From the NCBI GenBank assembly GCA_052435735.1, contig JBQVNB010000007.1, forward strand, positions 1 to 64,000: a stretch of DNA of 64,000 nucleotides. The letters are read 5' to 3'. Made by a program: the position numbers and the translations under genes. Below are positions 7,849 through 16,517 of the stretch, piece by piece (position 1 is the stretch's first letter; each line of letters starts with the position of its first letter). This DNA is from Aliihoeflea sp052435735. GTDB taxonomy: Bacteria > Pseudomonadota > Alphaproteobacteria > Rhizobiales > Rhizobiaceae. The notes beneath the pieces were generated by a model. That model saw nothing but the letters and a program-made list of their open reading frames with translations, did no database searches and had not been told where the DNA came from.

Positions 7849-9630
7849 ATGGCGGATCTGTTTGCCGGTTACGAGGCGCTCGTCGCGCTGGGGCTGGTCG
7901 TGGCGCTGTTCGCCATGTTCATCTGGGAGAAATATCCGGCCGATGTGACGGCCGCTGCCGGGGCCGCGATCTTCATCCTGCTCGGCTTCGTGCAGAGCGA
8001 CCAGGCGATGGCGGTCTTCTCCAATTCCGCTCCGCTCACCATCGGCGCGATGTTCGTGCTTTCGGGCGCGCTGGTGCGTACCGGCGTGCTGGAGAGCGTC
8101 GCCGGAATGGTGCTGGAACGCGCCAAGAAGCATCCGATGCTGGCGCTCGGCTTCTTCCTGTTCGCAACGCTTGCAGCATCGGCGTTCATGAACAACACGC
8201 CCGTCGTGCTGGTGCTGATCCCGATCGTCATCCGGCTCGCGGGAGCGCTCGACATCGCCTCGACGCGGCTTTTGATCCCGATTTCCTACGCCGCGATCCT
8301 CGGCGGCACGCTGACGCTGATCGGCACCTCGACGAACCTGCTCGTCGACGGCGTCGCGCGCGAGCAGGGGCTCGAACCGTTTTCGATCTTCGAGATCACG
8401 CCGGTCGGCATCGTCGCCGCACTGACAGGCGTCGCGACGATGCTCGTCCTCGGACGGTTCCTGCTGCCCGACAGGCGCGAGGAGGGCGGCGAAGCGGTGG
8501 ACGCGGAGGAAACGGAGTATCTGTCCGAAGTGACGGTGCTCGTGGACGGCCCCTATACCGAAAAGCCGATCAGGGAGATCGCCGATTTCAAGCAGCCGGG
8601 GCTGCGTATCACCGGCGTGCGTTCGGAGGGACGGACCATTCGGAAGGATGTCGGCGACATCGTCCTGAAGAAGAACGACGCGATCATCATCGTCGCAAAA
8701 TCCTCCGAACTGCTGACGCTGAGCGAAAAGGAGGGGTTGCGGGTCGGCCAGCGGCGCGGCGCGGTGCGCGAGGGCGATCAGATCGCGGTCGAGGCGGTGG
8801 TGGCGCCGGGGCGCTACAGCCAGGGCACGCGCCTTTCCAGCCTGTCGCTCGGGCGCCGCTTCGGCGTGCGCATTCTCGGCGTTCACAGGCACCGCCACGT
8901 GCCGGGCCCCGACCTCGGCAGCGTGATGCTGCGACCGGCCGACCGGCTCTTGCTGGAGGGGACGTCCGAAGGGCTCGACGAATTGTCCGACCAGAGCGAC
9001 CTCGTCTCGGTGACGCGCTCGACCGCGCGCGCGTTCCGGCGCACCAAGGCGCCGCTGGCGCTTCTGGCGCTGGGGCTCGTCGTCGTGCTTGCGGCGTTCA
9101 ATGTGATGGATATCGGCACTCTGGCGATGATCGCGGTGGCGGCAATCCTCGTCCTGCGCTGCATCGACGCCGACGAGGCCTGGGGCTCGATCGACGGCGC
9201 GATCCTGATCCTGATCTTCTCGATGCTGATCGTCGGCCAGGGGCTGCAGAACACCGGCGCGGTGACGCTGATCGTGGAATCGCTGACGCCCTTGATGACG
9301 ACGGTGACGCCGTTCGTCCTGTTGCTGATGGTCTACGCGCTCGCCTCGACGCTGACCGAATGCGTGACCAACAATGCCGTTGCCGTGCTGGTGACGCCGA
9401 TCGTCATTGGGCTCGGGCAGCAGCTCGGCGTCGAGCCGCGCGCGCTGGTCGTCGCGGTCATGTTCGGCGCCAGCGCGAGTTTCGCCACGCCGATCGGCTA
9501 CCAGACGAACACGCTGGTCTATGGCGCGGGCAATTATCGCTTCTCGGATTTCGTCAAGATCGGACTGCCGATGAACGTCATCGTCGGCATCGCGACGTGT
9601 TTCGCGATCAGTTGGTACTACGGCCTTTGA
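7849..9630 (+). CDS. SLC13-family permease with two central TrkA-C (RCK_C) domains
   Basis: About 593 residues. The architecture is two blocks of transmembrane helices (about 1-200 and 400-590) separated by a cytoplasmic region with two RCK_C domains, as in the YfbS/SAC1-like branch of the DASS superfamily. Both membrane blocks carry the ion-binding signature: FMNNTPVV with GTSTNLL in the first half, and TECVTNNA with ATPIGYQTN in the second. Likely cargo is sulfate, a dicarboxylate or another anion; the sequence does not decide. An upstream ATG at 7834 is an alternative start. The 3' end overlaps the convergent aminotransferase gene by 23 bp. Confidence 0.85.
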   Translation: MADLFAGYEALVALGLVVALFAMFIWEKYPADVTAAAGAAIFILLGFVQSDQAMAVFSNSAPLTIGAMFVLSGALVRTGVLESVAGMVLERAKKHPMLALGFFLFATLAASAFMNNTPVVLVLIPIVIRLAGALDIASTRLLIPISYAAILGGTLTLIGTSTNLLVDGVAREQGLEPFSIFEITPVGIVAALTGVATMLVLGRFLLPDRREEGGEAVDAEETEYLSEVTVLVDGPYTEKPIREIADFKQPGLRITGVRSEGRTIRKDVGDIVLKKNDAIIIVAKSSELLTLSEKEGLRVGQRRGAVREGDQIAVEAVVAPGRYSQGTRLSSLSLGRRFGVRILGVHRHRHVPGPDLGSVMLRPADRLLLEGTSEGLDELSDQSDLVSVTRSTARAFRRTKAPLALLALGLVVVLAAFNVMDIGTLAMIAVAAILVLRCIDADEAWGSIDGAILILIFSMLIVGQGLQNTGAVTLIVESLTPLMTTVTPFVLLLMVYALASTLTECVTNNAVAVLVTPIVIGLGQQLGVEPRALVVAVMFGASASFATPIGYQTNTLVYGAGNYRFSDFVKIGLPMNVIVGIATCFAISWYYGL

Positions 9631-10789
9631 GGAAGGCTGAAACCCGCTCGAGCGCGCGCAGGATGTTTTCTTCGGAATTGGCGTAAGAGAGGCGGATGTA
9701 GCCTTCGCCGAGCGTGCCGAAATCCGGCCCGCCGATGAGCGCGACGCCGGTCTCTTCCAGAAGCGCGGAGGCGAGCTTCTTGGCTTTCCAGCCGGTTTGC
9801 GAGATGTTCGGGAACGCGTAGAATGCGCCCTTCGGCACGATGCAGGAAATGCCGTCGATGGCGTTGAGGCCGTCGACCACGATTTTCCGGCGCCGGTCGA
9901 AAGCCCGCATCATCGTGGCCACCTCGTCCTGCGGGCCGTCGATGGCGGCGATGCCGGCATATTGCGAGGGGGCGTTGACGCAGGACCAGCAATTGACGGC
10001 GAGCTTGCGCACCTTGCCATAGAGCGAATCCGGCCAGATCGACCAGCCCATGCGCCAGCCCGTCATCGCCCATGTCTTCGACCAGCCATTGAGGACGATC
10101 AGCCGGTCGCGGATTTCCGGGAAATGGAGCAGCGAGGTCGCGGTCTCGCCGTCATAGGTCATGACGTCGTAAATCTCGTCGGACATGATGGCGACATGCG
10201 GATGGTCGGCGAGGCCGGCGACGAGCTTTTCGATCTCGGCGCGCGGGGTGACGCCGCCGGTCGGGTTGGCGGGGGAGTTGAGAATCAGGAGCCGCGTTTG
10301 CGGTGTGATCAGCGCCAGCGTTTCGTCGGCCGAAAAGGCGAAGCCGTTTTCCTCGCGGATCGGCACAGGAACCGCCTTCGCGCCGGTGAAATCGATCATC
10401 GACTTGTAGATGGGGAAGCCCGGATCGGGGTAGAGGATTTCCGCGCCCGGCTCGCCGAACATCAGGATCGCCGCGAACATGGTCGGCTTGCCGCCGGGCA
10501 TGATCATCACGCTTTCGGGCGAAATCTCGACGCCGGTGGTGGCGAGGGTGCGGCGGGCGACGGCTTCGCGGGTGGCCAGAAGGCCGGTCGCGGGCGTGTA
10601 GCCATGATGGCCGTCGCGCAGGGCTTTGATGGCGGCTTCGACGATGTGGTCGGGCGTGCGGAAATCGGGTTGGCCGATGCCCAGATTGACGATGTCCTTG
10701 CCGGACTGCGCGAGCTCGGTCGCGCGGGCCAGAACGGCGAAGGCGTTTTCCTCGCCGATGCGGTCGAAAGCGGAAATCGTCTGGAGCAT
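9608..10789 (-). CDS. PLP-dependent class I/II aminotransferase
   Basis: 393 residues, fold type I. Visible features are NLGIGQPDF near the N-terminus, the NSPANPTGG loop, DEIYDVMTYDGE, the PLP lysine in NGWSKTWAMTGWRMGW, and a C-terminal arginine in GYIRLSYAN that would bind the substrate carboxylate. It resembles the aspartate/aromatic aminotransferase group; the amino-acid specificity is undetermined. The ATG at 10789 fits the usual N-terminus; an in-frame start at 10870 would add 27 residues and overlap the divergent acetyltransferase start, so it is less likely. Confidence 0.88.
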   Translation of the reverse strand: MLQTISAFDRIGEENAFAVLARATELAQSGKDIVNLGIGQPDFRTPDHIVEAAIKALRDGHHGYTPATGLLATREAVARRTLATTGVEISPESVMIMPGGKPTMFAAILMFGEPGAEILYPDPGFPIYKSMIDFTGAKAVPVPIREENGFAFSADETLALITPQTRLLILNSPANPTGGVTPRAEIEKLVAGLADHPHVAIMSDEIYDVMTYDGETATSLLHFPEIRDRLIVLNGWSKTWAMTGWRMGWSIWPDSLYGKVRKLAVNCWSCVNAPSQYAGIAAIDGPQDEVATMMRAFDRRRKIVVDGLNAIDGISCIVPKGAFYAFPNISQTGWKAKKLASALLEETGVALIGGPDFGTLGEGYIRLSYANSEENILRALERVSAFLKGRSTN

Positions 10790-10868
10790 ATGTTGGCCAA
10801 GCCTCCCGTCTTGCAGATCGGGCTCGTTTGTGGGAGCGCTGGACGACAATGTCAAACGGGAGAGACGC

Positions 10869-11555
10869 ATGGCGCAGGAGTTGAGCGGGTGGACGGCGCG
10901 GCCGATGCCGCCGCGCCAGGCCCATGACGGGCGCTATGTGCGGCTGGAGCCGCTCAATGCCGACGATCATGGCGACCAGCTCTTTTCGGTGAAGAGCGTG
11001 GCCGATGCGGGCGAGCGTATGCGCTACCTCTCCGACGTTCCGCCGGCCGACCGCGCCGCGCTGCAACCCTGGCTCGACCGGTTCCAGGCCTCGCCAGATC
11101 CGATGTTCTTCGCCTGCGTCGACAAGGCGGACGGGCGCGCCAAGGGGCGCATGGCGCTGATGCGGATCGACCGGGCGAACGGGGTGGCGGAAGTCGGCCA
11201 CATCTATTGGGGGCCGGACATGGCCAAGAGCCGGATGGCGACCGAGACGATCTATCTTCTCGCGCGCCATCTCTTCGACGAGCTCGGCTATCGCCGCTTC
11301 GAATGGAAGTGCAACGACCGCAACGTGGCATCGCGCCGCGCAGCGCGGCGGTTCGGCTTCGACTATGAAGGCGTCTTTCGCCAGCACATGGTGATCAAGG
11401 GCGAGAGCCGCGACACGGCCTGGTATGCGATGCTGGATGGCGACTGGCCGGCACGGCGCGCGGCCTTCGAGGCGTGGCTCGACGAGGACAATTTCGACCG
11501 CGACGGTCGGCAGAAAAAGAAGCTGGAAGAGTTCGCGGCAGCAAAGAGCGAATGA
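10869..11555 (+). CDS. GNAT-family N-acetyltransferase (RimJ/RimL type)
   Basis: 228 residues of the RimJ/RimL/Acetyltransf_3 type: GRYVRLEPL near the N-terminus, a central GHIYWGPDMAKSRMATE acetyl-CoA-binding segment, and the C-terminal pattern RRFEWKCNDRNVASRRAARR. The acetyl acceptor is unknown. It is divergent from the aminotransferase gene with a 79-bp gap. Its stop overlaps the ATG of the next small gene (ATGA), so the two are translationally coupled. Confidence 0.87.
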   Translation: MAQELSGWTARPMPPRQAHDGRYVRLEPLNADDHGDQLFSVKSVADAGERMRYLSDVPPADRAALQPWLDRFQASPDPMFFACVDKADGRAKGRMALMRIDRANGVAEVGHIYWGPDMAKSRMATETIYLLARHLFDELGYRRFEWKCNDRNVASRRAARRFGFDYEGVFRQHMVIKGESRDTAWYAMLDGDWPARRAAFEAWLDEDNFDRDGRQKKKLEEFAAAKSE

Positions 11556-11749
11556 TGGATCGGGATACCAGGAATTCTGCGATCGCGGCGGCGATCATTC
11601 TCGCCTGTGTGGCGTTCGTCGCCTATTTCATGCCGGCGATCATGCTGGCGGCGATCGAGATTTCGCCGTGGCTGGCAGGCGCGGTGGCGGCGCTGTTTCT
11701 CGTCGCGTTCTTCATGATCTTCTGGGTTCGCGGGCGGATGAAGCGGTAG
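11552..11749 (+). CDS. Small two-helix membrane protein
   Basis: 65 residues. Two hydrophobic segments (about 10-30 and 38-60) end in a positively charged tail (VRGRMKR), so it is predicted to be an inner-membrane hairpin with the C-terminus in the cytoplasm. It starts in an ATGA overlap with the acetyltransferase gene, which is the main evidence that it is real. No family is recognised. A palindromic repeat follows its stop. Confidence 0.65.
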   Translation: MMDRDTRNSAIAAAIILACVAFVAYFMPAIMLAAIEISPWLAGAVAALFLVAFFMIFWVRGRMKR

Positions 11750-11760
11750 CGGCGACAGGT

Positions 11761-11887
11761 GTCATTCCGGCCGAAGTCCGAGCGTAGCGAGGCGAGAGCC
11801 GGAAGCCATTCCGTGGGGTTTCAATGTCACGGAACGGGTCCCGGATAGCCGCTTTTCGCTGCGCTCAAATGCGGCTTCCGGGATGAC
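11761..11887. repeat. Palindromic repeat family D (GTCATTCCGG...CCGGGATGAC)
   Basis: About 127 bp bounded by near-perfect terminal inverted repeats GTCATTCCGG (11761-11770) and CCGGGATGAC (11878-11887), with internal hairpin-forming segments such as CCCGGATAGCC ... GGCTTCCGGG. Intergenic repeats with such GTCATCCCGG ends are widespread in alphaproteobacteria. It lies between convergent genes and could help transcription end there. Confidence 0.7.
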
Positions 11888-11896
11888 GCCTGACGA

Positions 11897-12991
11897 TCAG
11901 ACGCTCAAGCTCGCCGTGAGCAGCGTGACGCCGAGCAGGAACACGAAGGCGGCGCCGGCGATTTCGATGGTGATGTGAACGCGGTTGCCGGTGCGGCCGT
12001 CGCCGGCGAAGGCGACCGCCCAGTTCTTGGCGAGGACGGCCATCGTGGCGAGGATCGAGACGGTGATGGCCGTGCCGATCGCCATGGCGAAGACCGACAG
12101 GAAGCCGCCGAGCCACAGACCGTTCAGGAACGCGAAGGACAGGACGACGAGTGCGCCGGTGCAGGGGCGCATGCCGACGGCGACGATCGCCGCCCAGGCC
12201 GTCTTCCAGTCGAAACGGTCGCCCGACAACATTGCCGGATCGGGCGCGTGGGAATGGCCGCAGGTCGAGCAGACCGCGTCGTGGCTCGCGTGGGCGTGCT
12301 CATGCGAATGCGCGTGATCGTGATGATGGTCGTGCGTGCAAGCCTGACCGTGGTGATGTTCGTGGCTGTGGGAATGATCGTGAACGGCGGCCGCTGCCGA
12401 CAGGGCACGGACAGGGCGGCCCCATATCAGGCCGGCGAGGGGCGGGCCGGTCTTCTTCCACAGAAGCCAGGCGCCAAAGGCGGCGACGAGGGCGAAGCTG
12501 GCGATTTCGAGGAAGCGCGTCGCGTCTGTCATCGAGACGGCGGTGCCGCGCAGCATGAGATAGACCGCGCCCATCACGGCGATGGCGGTGACCGCCTGCA
12601 GCATGGCGGAGACGAACGAGAGCATGACGCCGCGCCGCAGCGCGACCTCGTTCGCCAGCATGTAGGACGAGATGACGGCCTTGCCGTGACCGGGGCCGGC
12701 GGCATGGAAGATGCCGTAGGCGAAGGAGAGGCCGACCAGCAGCCAGACGCCGGAGCCGCCGTCGCGCATGGACCGCAGCGCGCCGGTCAGCGAACGATAG
12801 AAGTCCTGCTGCTGCGCGTTGATCCAGTTGAGCGTGCCGGCGAAGAGACCGGTCGAGGGCGCGGCGACTTCCGCCGCGCCAATGCCGAGCGAGCTTTGCG
12901 CGTGTGCGTGGCCGAGGAAATGCGTGGCGACGTAGACGAGCGCGACGGCAGTGAAGAAGACGCGCACGGTGCGCCTGGAAAGCTGCATCAT
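11897..12991 (-). CDS. NicO/RcnA-family nickel-cobalt (metal) transporter with histidine-rich loop
   Basis: 364 residues. After a signal or first membrane segment, the NicO signature HAAGPGHGKAV is followed by several transmembrane helices and a second signature GMRPCTGALVVL. Between them (about residues 205-260) is a cytoplasmic-type loop with more than twenty histidines plus a CSTCGHSH motif, probably a metal-binding buffer. The first ATG (12991) overlaps the stop of the upstream DUF1007 gene, so the pair is coupled. Nickel, cobalt or zinc are possible cargos. NicO members with such loops are mostly exporters, but direction cannot be settled from sequence. Confidence 0.82.
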   Translation of the reverse strand: MMQLSRRTVRVFFTAVALVYVATHFLGHAHAQSSLGIGAAEVAAPSTGLFAGTLNWINAQQQDFYRSLTGALRSMRDGGSGVWLLVGLSFAYGIFHAAGPGHGKAVISSYMLANEVALRRGVMLSFVSAMLQAVTAIAVMGAVYLMLRGTAVSMTDATRFLEIASFALVAAFGAWLLWKKTGPPLAGLIWGRPVRALSAAAAVHDHSHSHEHHHGQACTHDHHHDHAHSHEHAHASHDAVCSTCGHSHAPDPAMLSGDRFDWKTAWAAIVAVGMRPCTGALVVLSFAFLNGLWLGGFLSVFAMAIGTAITVSILATMAVLAKNWAVAFAGDGRTGNRVHITIEIAGAAFVFLLGVTLLTASLSV

Positions 12992-13644
12992 CCGGCCGCT
13001 CCGCAGGAAATTTCGAGCCGGGTCGCGAAGAGTTTCGAATAGTCGACGCCGCCCGGCTCGGTGAAGAAGGCCTCGGTCAAGGATTGCTGGTTCATCGCCA
13101 GCGCCTCGTCCGGGTCCGGCCGGACGACTTCCTTGCTGCAGGCTTCGGGCATCGCGGCGACGACGAGGTTGGTGTCGTCGTAGAAATCGATCGCGGTGTA
13201 GAAGGTCGGATCGTAGACGCCGAAGTGGAGATTTCCGTCGAGTGCGAGTTCTTCCTTCGGCGTCGATTCGAACAGGATCAGGAGTTGCTGGTCCTCCAGC
13301 GTCGCGACGATGCGCTCCGGCGGGTTCATCGCGATGTCCTTGCCGTTCGCCGTGACGAACTGGAAATAGCCGAACTCGGCGAGCGATTCGAGGATGACCG
13401 AACCGACCATCTCGAGCTCTTCGGCGTCGAGTTTCAAATCCTTGTTCTGGTCGAACTCGAAGATGACGGTCGAGGAGAACAGGTCGTCGAAGCGCCAGAC
13501 ATGGCGCAGCGCCTCGACCTTGTCGCCTTCGGTGGCGATTTCGAGCCTTGCTTCGGCGAAGACGTGCGGATGGGCGAAGGCGGGCGCCGTGCCGGCAGCC
13601 AGCGCGCAGGCGCCAAGCAGGAATGATCTGATGCGGATCGCCAT
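12988..13644 (-). CDS. DUF1007 periplasmic protein (metal-transport partner)
   Basis: 218 residues with a cleavable signal peptide (about 1-24, ending AFA). The mature protein begins HPHVF, a conserved N-terminal histidine pair that may bind metal, and contains an EF-hand-like segment DQNKDLKLDAEE near residue 66. DUF1007 proteins usually occur next to NicO or other metal permeases and are thought to be periplasmic partners; their biochemical role is not established. The gene overlaps the downstream transporter by 4 bp. Confidence 0.8.
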   Translation of the reverse strand: MAIRIRSFLLGACALAAGTAPAFAHPHVFAEARLEIATEGDKVEALRHVWRFDDLFSSTVIFEFDQNKDLKLDAEELEMVGSVILESLAEFGYFQFVTANGKDIAMNPPERIVATLEDQQLLILFESTPKEELALDGNLHFGVYDPTFYTAIDFYDDTNLVVAAMPEACSKEVVRPDPDEALAMNQQSLTEAFFTEPGGVDYSKLFATRLEISCGAAG

Positions 13645-13722
13645 CGTGCCCCTCGGTGATTTGCACGGCGAGACTCTAGCAGAATCGCGGCAAGATTTGG
13701 GAGCGTATTCTCGGCCGGGCGA

Positions 13723-14622
13723 TTAGCCGCGCTCGTGCTCCTTGAACCATTGCGCGAGGAAGTCGACGAAAACGCGGATCTTGGCCGGCAGGTAGCGGCG
13801 ATGCGGGTAGACGGCGAAGATGCCGCCATTTTGCGGCCTGAAATCGTCGAGCACGGAGACGAGTTCGCCGCTCTCCAGCGCAGGGGCCGCAATGAAATCG
13901 GGCAGCGGCGCGAAGCCGAGGCCGGCGCAGGCGGCGGCGCGCGTCGTCAGCGGGCTGTTGACTTCGATCGGGCCGGAGACCGGCACGCTCATCATCTCGC
14001 CATTCTCGCGCTGGAACTGCCAGTTGGAGAGCCAGCGGCCATTGGTGTCGATGATGCAGGGCAGCTTGGCGAGGTCCTGCGGCTGCTTCGGCGTGCCGAC
14101 GCGGGCGATGAGTTCGGGCGATCCGCAGACGCGGACGCTGAAGGGCGACAGCCGCCGCGCGATCATCGAGGAATCGGCAAGCCGGGTGATGCGGATCGCG
14201 AGGTCGAAGCCTTCCTCGACGAGGTCGACAAAGCGGTCGTCGAGGTGGATTTCGAGCGTGATGTCAGGGTGCGCGGCGGCGAAATCCACCAGCGAGCGGC
14301 CGATCGGAGCGTCGCCGAAGGTGCGCGGCGCGGTGAGCTTGATGCGGCCTTTCACGTCGCCGGAGGATTCGCGCACGCTTTCGGCGAGGCTGTCGATCTC
14401 ACGCACCAGTTCGGAGGCGCGCTTGAAATAGGTGTGGCCGGCTTCCGTCAGCGAGAATTGCCGCGTCGTGCGGTTCAGGAGCAGTGCGCCGAGTTCGTCT
14501 TCGAGTTCGCGGACATATTTCGACAGGAGCGCCTTGGAGCGGCCGATCTTGCGCGCGGCGGCGGAAAATCCCTCCGCCTCCACCACGTCGATGAAGGCGC
14601 GCATGCGGGTGAGGGTGTCCAT
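13723..14622 (-). CDS. LysR-family transcriptional regulator
   Basis: 299 residues. The N-terminal winged helix-turn-helix (about 1-60) reads TRMRAFIDVVEAEGFSAAARKIG; the periplasmic-binding-like effector domain spans about 90-290. The ATG at 14622 is the standard LysR start; the open frame continues upstream through repeat family C. Neither neighbour is divergent in a way that shows its target: the amidase gene is upstream on the same strand, separated by the repeat. Target and inducer are unknown. Confidence 0.87.
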   Translation of the reverse strand: MDTLTRMRAFIDVVEAEGFSAAARKIGRSKALLSKYVRELEDELGALLLNRTTRQFSLTEAGHTYFKRASELVREIDSLAESVRESSGDVKGRIKLTAPRTFGDAPIGRSLVDFAAAHPDITLEIHLDDRFVDLVEEGFDLAIRITRLADSSMIARRLSPFSVRVCGSPELIARVGTPKQPQDLAKLPCIIDTNGRWLSNWQFQRENGEMMSVPVSGPIEVNSPLTTRAAACAGLGFAPLPDFIAAPALESGELVSVLDDFRPQNGGIFAVYPHRRYLPAKIRVFVDFLAQWFKEHERG

Positions 14623-14651
14623 CAGGGAATGTTCCTTGCAATGCGGATGCG

Positions 14652-14782
14652 GGCGCCCCCTCCGGCGCTTCGCGCCACCTCCCCCGTAGACGGGGAAGGA
14701 CCCACTGTCGGGGACGGGCGCGATGTCGATCCTCCCCTGCAAAGCGGGGGAGGGGGACCGCCGAAGCCGGTGGAGGGGGCGC
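14652..14782. repeat. Palindromic repeat family C
   Basis: About 130 bp with imperfect inverted arms: 14652-14700 begins GCGCCCCCTCCGGC, and 14730-14782 ends GCCGGTGGAGGGGGCGC. Each arm contains its own small hairpin. Similar G-rich palindromes are known in Rhizobiales genomes. It sits between the amidase gene and the LysR gene, both on the minus strand. Confidence 0.7.
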
Positions 14783-14799
14783 AGAGGCCGAGCACGATG

Positions 14800-15981
14800 T
14801 CAATTCGCCATGATGCGGGTGGCGAGCGCGACGAGCGTGCGGTCGAAATTGCGGGGGCCGATGAGCGAGATGCCGAAGGGCGCGCCGTTGACCGTGCCGA
14901 GCGGGATCGTGATCTGCGGCAGGCCGGAGAGGCCGGAGAGGCAGAGGAGCCGGAGTGCGCGCTCGCGATAATCGAGGAGTTCATCGCCGCTGGACGCGCT
15001 TTTCGGCGCGGCGCCGGGCATGGTCGGCAGGACCAGAACACCGTCCGCGCCGAGAAGCGCTTCGAGTTCGGCGCGCAATTCGGTGCGCTTCTTCGTCTCG
15101 TCGACCGCGACCTCGCAGCCGAGCGTCTTGCCGAACTCGAACCGGGCGCGCACGGCGGGGTCCATGTTCTGCGTCTTCGAAACGAAATCGCCATGGACGG
15201 CCCAGGCCTCGTAGGCCTGGATGCGGCGGAACATCCAGTAGAGGTCGTCGACCGAGAAGGAGAGGGCGGGGGCTTGCTGCGCGGCGCCGAGGGCGGATTC
15301 CACGATGGCGACCATGCGGGCATATTCGGCGGCTTCATCGGGGCCAAGCACCAGGGCGTCGAAGGCGGCGAGGCGCAGCGAGCGGACCTTCGGCAGCGCG
15401 GCGGGCGCTTGCCCGAGCATGATGTCGGCGACCTTCTCGTAGGTCGCGGCGTCCTTTGCGTACCAGCCGAAAACGTCGAGGCTGGGAGCGAGCGGCATGG
15501 CGCCTTCGAGCGACAGCAGGCCGTGGGTGGCGCGAAGGCCGATCAGGCCGCAGAAGCTCGCCGGGCCGCGCACGGAGCCGCCGGTGTCCGACGCCGTTGC
15601 GATGTCGCAGAGGCCGCCTGCGACGGCAGCGGCGGAGCCGGAGGACGAGCCGCCGGTGACGCGGTCCGAAGCCTTCGGATTGACCGGTTGCGGGAAGTGG
15701 ACGTTCTGGCCCATCAGGGAGAAGGTCAGTTCCTCGGTCTGCGTCTTGCCGAGATAGGTCGCGCCGGCGTCGAGCAGCTTCTGCACTGAGGGTGCGGTGG
15801 TCGTCGCGATCTTCGAGGCGCCGGGAAATTCGGGATTGCCGCCGCCGGTGGGGTGGCCGGCGACATCGAAGATGTCCTTGACGCCGAGCGTCAACCCGGC
15901 GAGCGGGCCTGTCGCGGCATGCGGAACATCGATCTGCGGGTAGTCGAGGAAAGCGTTCAGGTCGTCGCGTGTCGAGGTCAT
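14800..15981 (-). CDS. Amidase-signature hydrolase
   Basis: 393 residues of the amidase-signature family, which hydrolyses C-N bonds with a Ser-cisSer-Lys triad. The lysine is in GVKDIFD (Lys35). The glycine-serine-rich signature GGSSSGSAAAVAGG is followed by ASDTGGSVRGPA, which holds the nucleophilic serine. At 393 residues it is shorter than GatA (about 490), and no gatB or gatC is adjacent, so it is an amidase of unknown substrate, not the tRNA amidotransferase. The gene is divergent from the ornithine decarboxylase leader. Confidence 0.87.
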   Translation of the reverse strand: MTSTRDDLNAFLDYPQIDVPHAATGPLAGLTLGVKDIFDVAGHPTGGGNPEFPGASKIATTTAPSVQKLLDAGATYLGKTQTEELTFSLMGQNVHFPQPVNPKASDRVTGGSSSGSAAAVAGGLCDIATASDTGGSVRGPASFCGLIGLRATHGLLSLEGAMPLAPSLDVFGWYAKDAATYEKVADIMLGQAPAALPKVRSLRLAAFDALVLGPDEAAEYARMVAIVESALGAAQQAPALSFSVDDLYWMFRRIQAYEAWAVHGDFVSKTQNMDPAVRARFEFGKTLGCEVAVDETKKRTELRAELEALLGADGVLVLPTMPGAAPKSASSGDELLDYRERALRLLCLSGLSGLPQITIPLGTVNGAPFGISLIGPRNFDRTLVALATRIMAN

Positions 15982-16055
15982 CGTTCAGTCTCGTTTGACG
16001 TTAACCGCAAGGTCGTTCAGTGCGCCCGGTTTTTCAAGGCGGGTGCAATTTTTCA

Positions 16056-16084
16056 TTGAACGAATCATCATTTCTGCCTATATC
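16056..16084 (+). promoter_or_regulatory. Predicted sigma-70 promoter of the ornithine decarboxylase transcript
   Basis: TTGAAC (16056-16061) and TATATC (16079-16084) are separated by 17 bp, a near-consensus housekeeping promoter. The predicted transcript start is near 16091. No other convincing pair lies between the divergent amidase and decarboxylase genes. Confidence 0.6.
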
Positions 16085-16090
16085 CGCGCT

Positions 16091-16517
16091 TGCCCAAAGT
16101 CGCACGTGCCTGTGGGTGTCCGCCGACCCTCGAATGGTGAGGGAACCGGTAAGGTACCTGGAACTAACCCCTCCAGTCGGTCTGTCGGCCAACCGCCAGT
16201 CCGAGGACATCTTGAAGCAACGACGGTGCGGGCCTTTCTGGTGTTTTCCCGGTTGTCCAAAGACCGGGGTACTCAAAGAGGCACACCCTCATTGCCGGCA
16301 GTGCGGAGGCATTCTCCAAAGCTGAGGCAGACAAAGCGAGCTTTCGCCGAAAGTGGCGTTCGCTCACCGCCGCGTAAGCGGGTCACACGGTTCCGGTGTC
16401 TCCACCGGCTGGTTCCGTGTCGGCTGTCGCATACGCCCTTTGTCCACCGCCCGTCCGTGGCCGCGTGCCGAAGACGGGAGCAGCAAGACGCGGCATATGC
16501 CGCGATTGGAGACGAAC
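16091..16517 (+). promoter_or_regulatory. speF-type structured leader RNA upstream of ornithine decarboxylase
   Basis: This roughly 430-nt stretch has no convincing gene and lies between a good promoter and the decarboxylase start. Its length and position match the alphaproteobacterial speF RNA motif, a conserved 5' leader of ornithine decarboxylase genes. Hairpins visible near the 3' end include CCCGTC/GACGGG (16450-16455 with 16473-16478) and the perfect palindrome CGCGGCATATGCCGCG (16489-16504), which sits just before the Shine-Dalgarno GGAGA. Polyamine or ornithine control is inferred from context. Several overlapping open frames here look like chance. Confidence 0.65.

Noticed and set aside
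9608..9630. Convergent overlap of the permease and aminotransferase genes considered as an assembly error
   Set aside because: Both genes have intact C-termini; short convergent overlaps are common in this genome (also 22832-22835).
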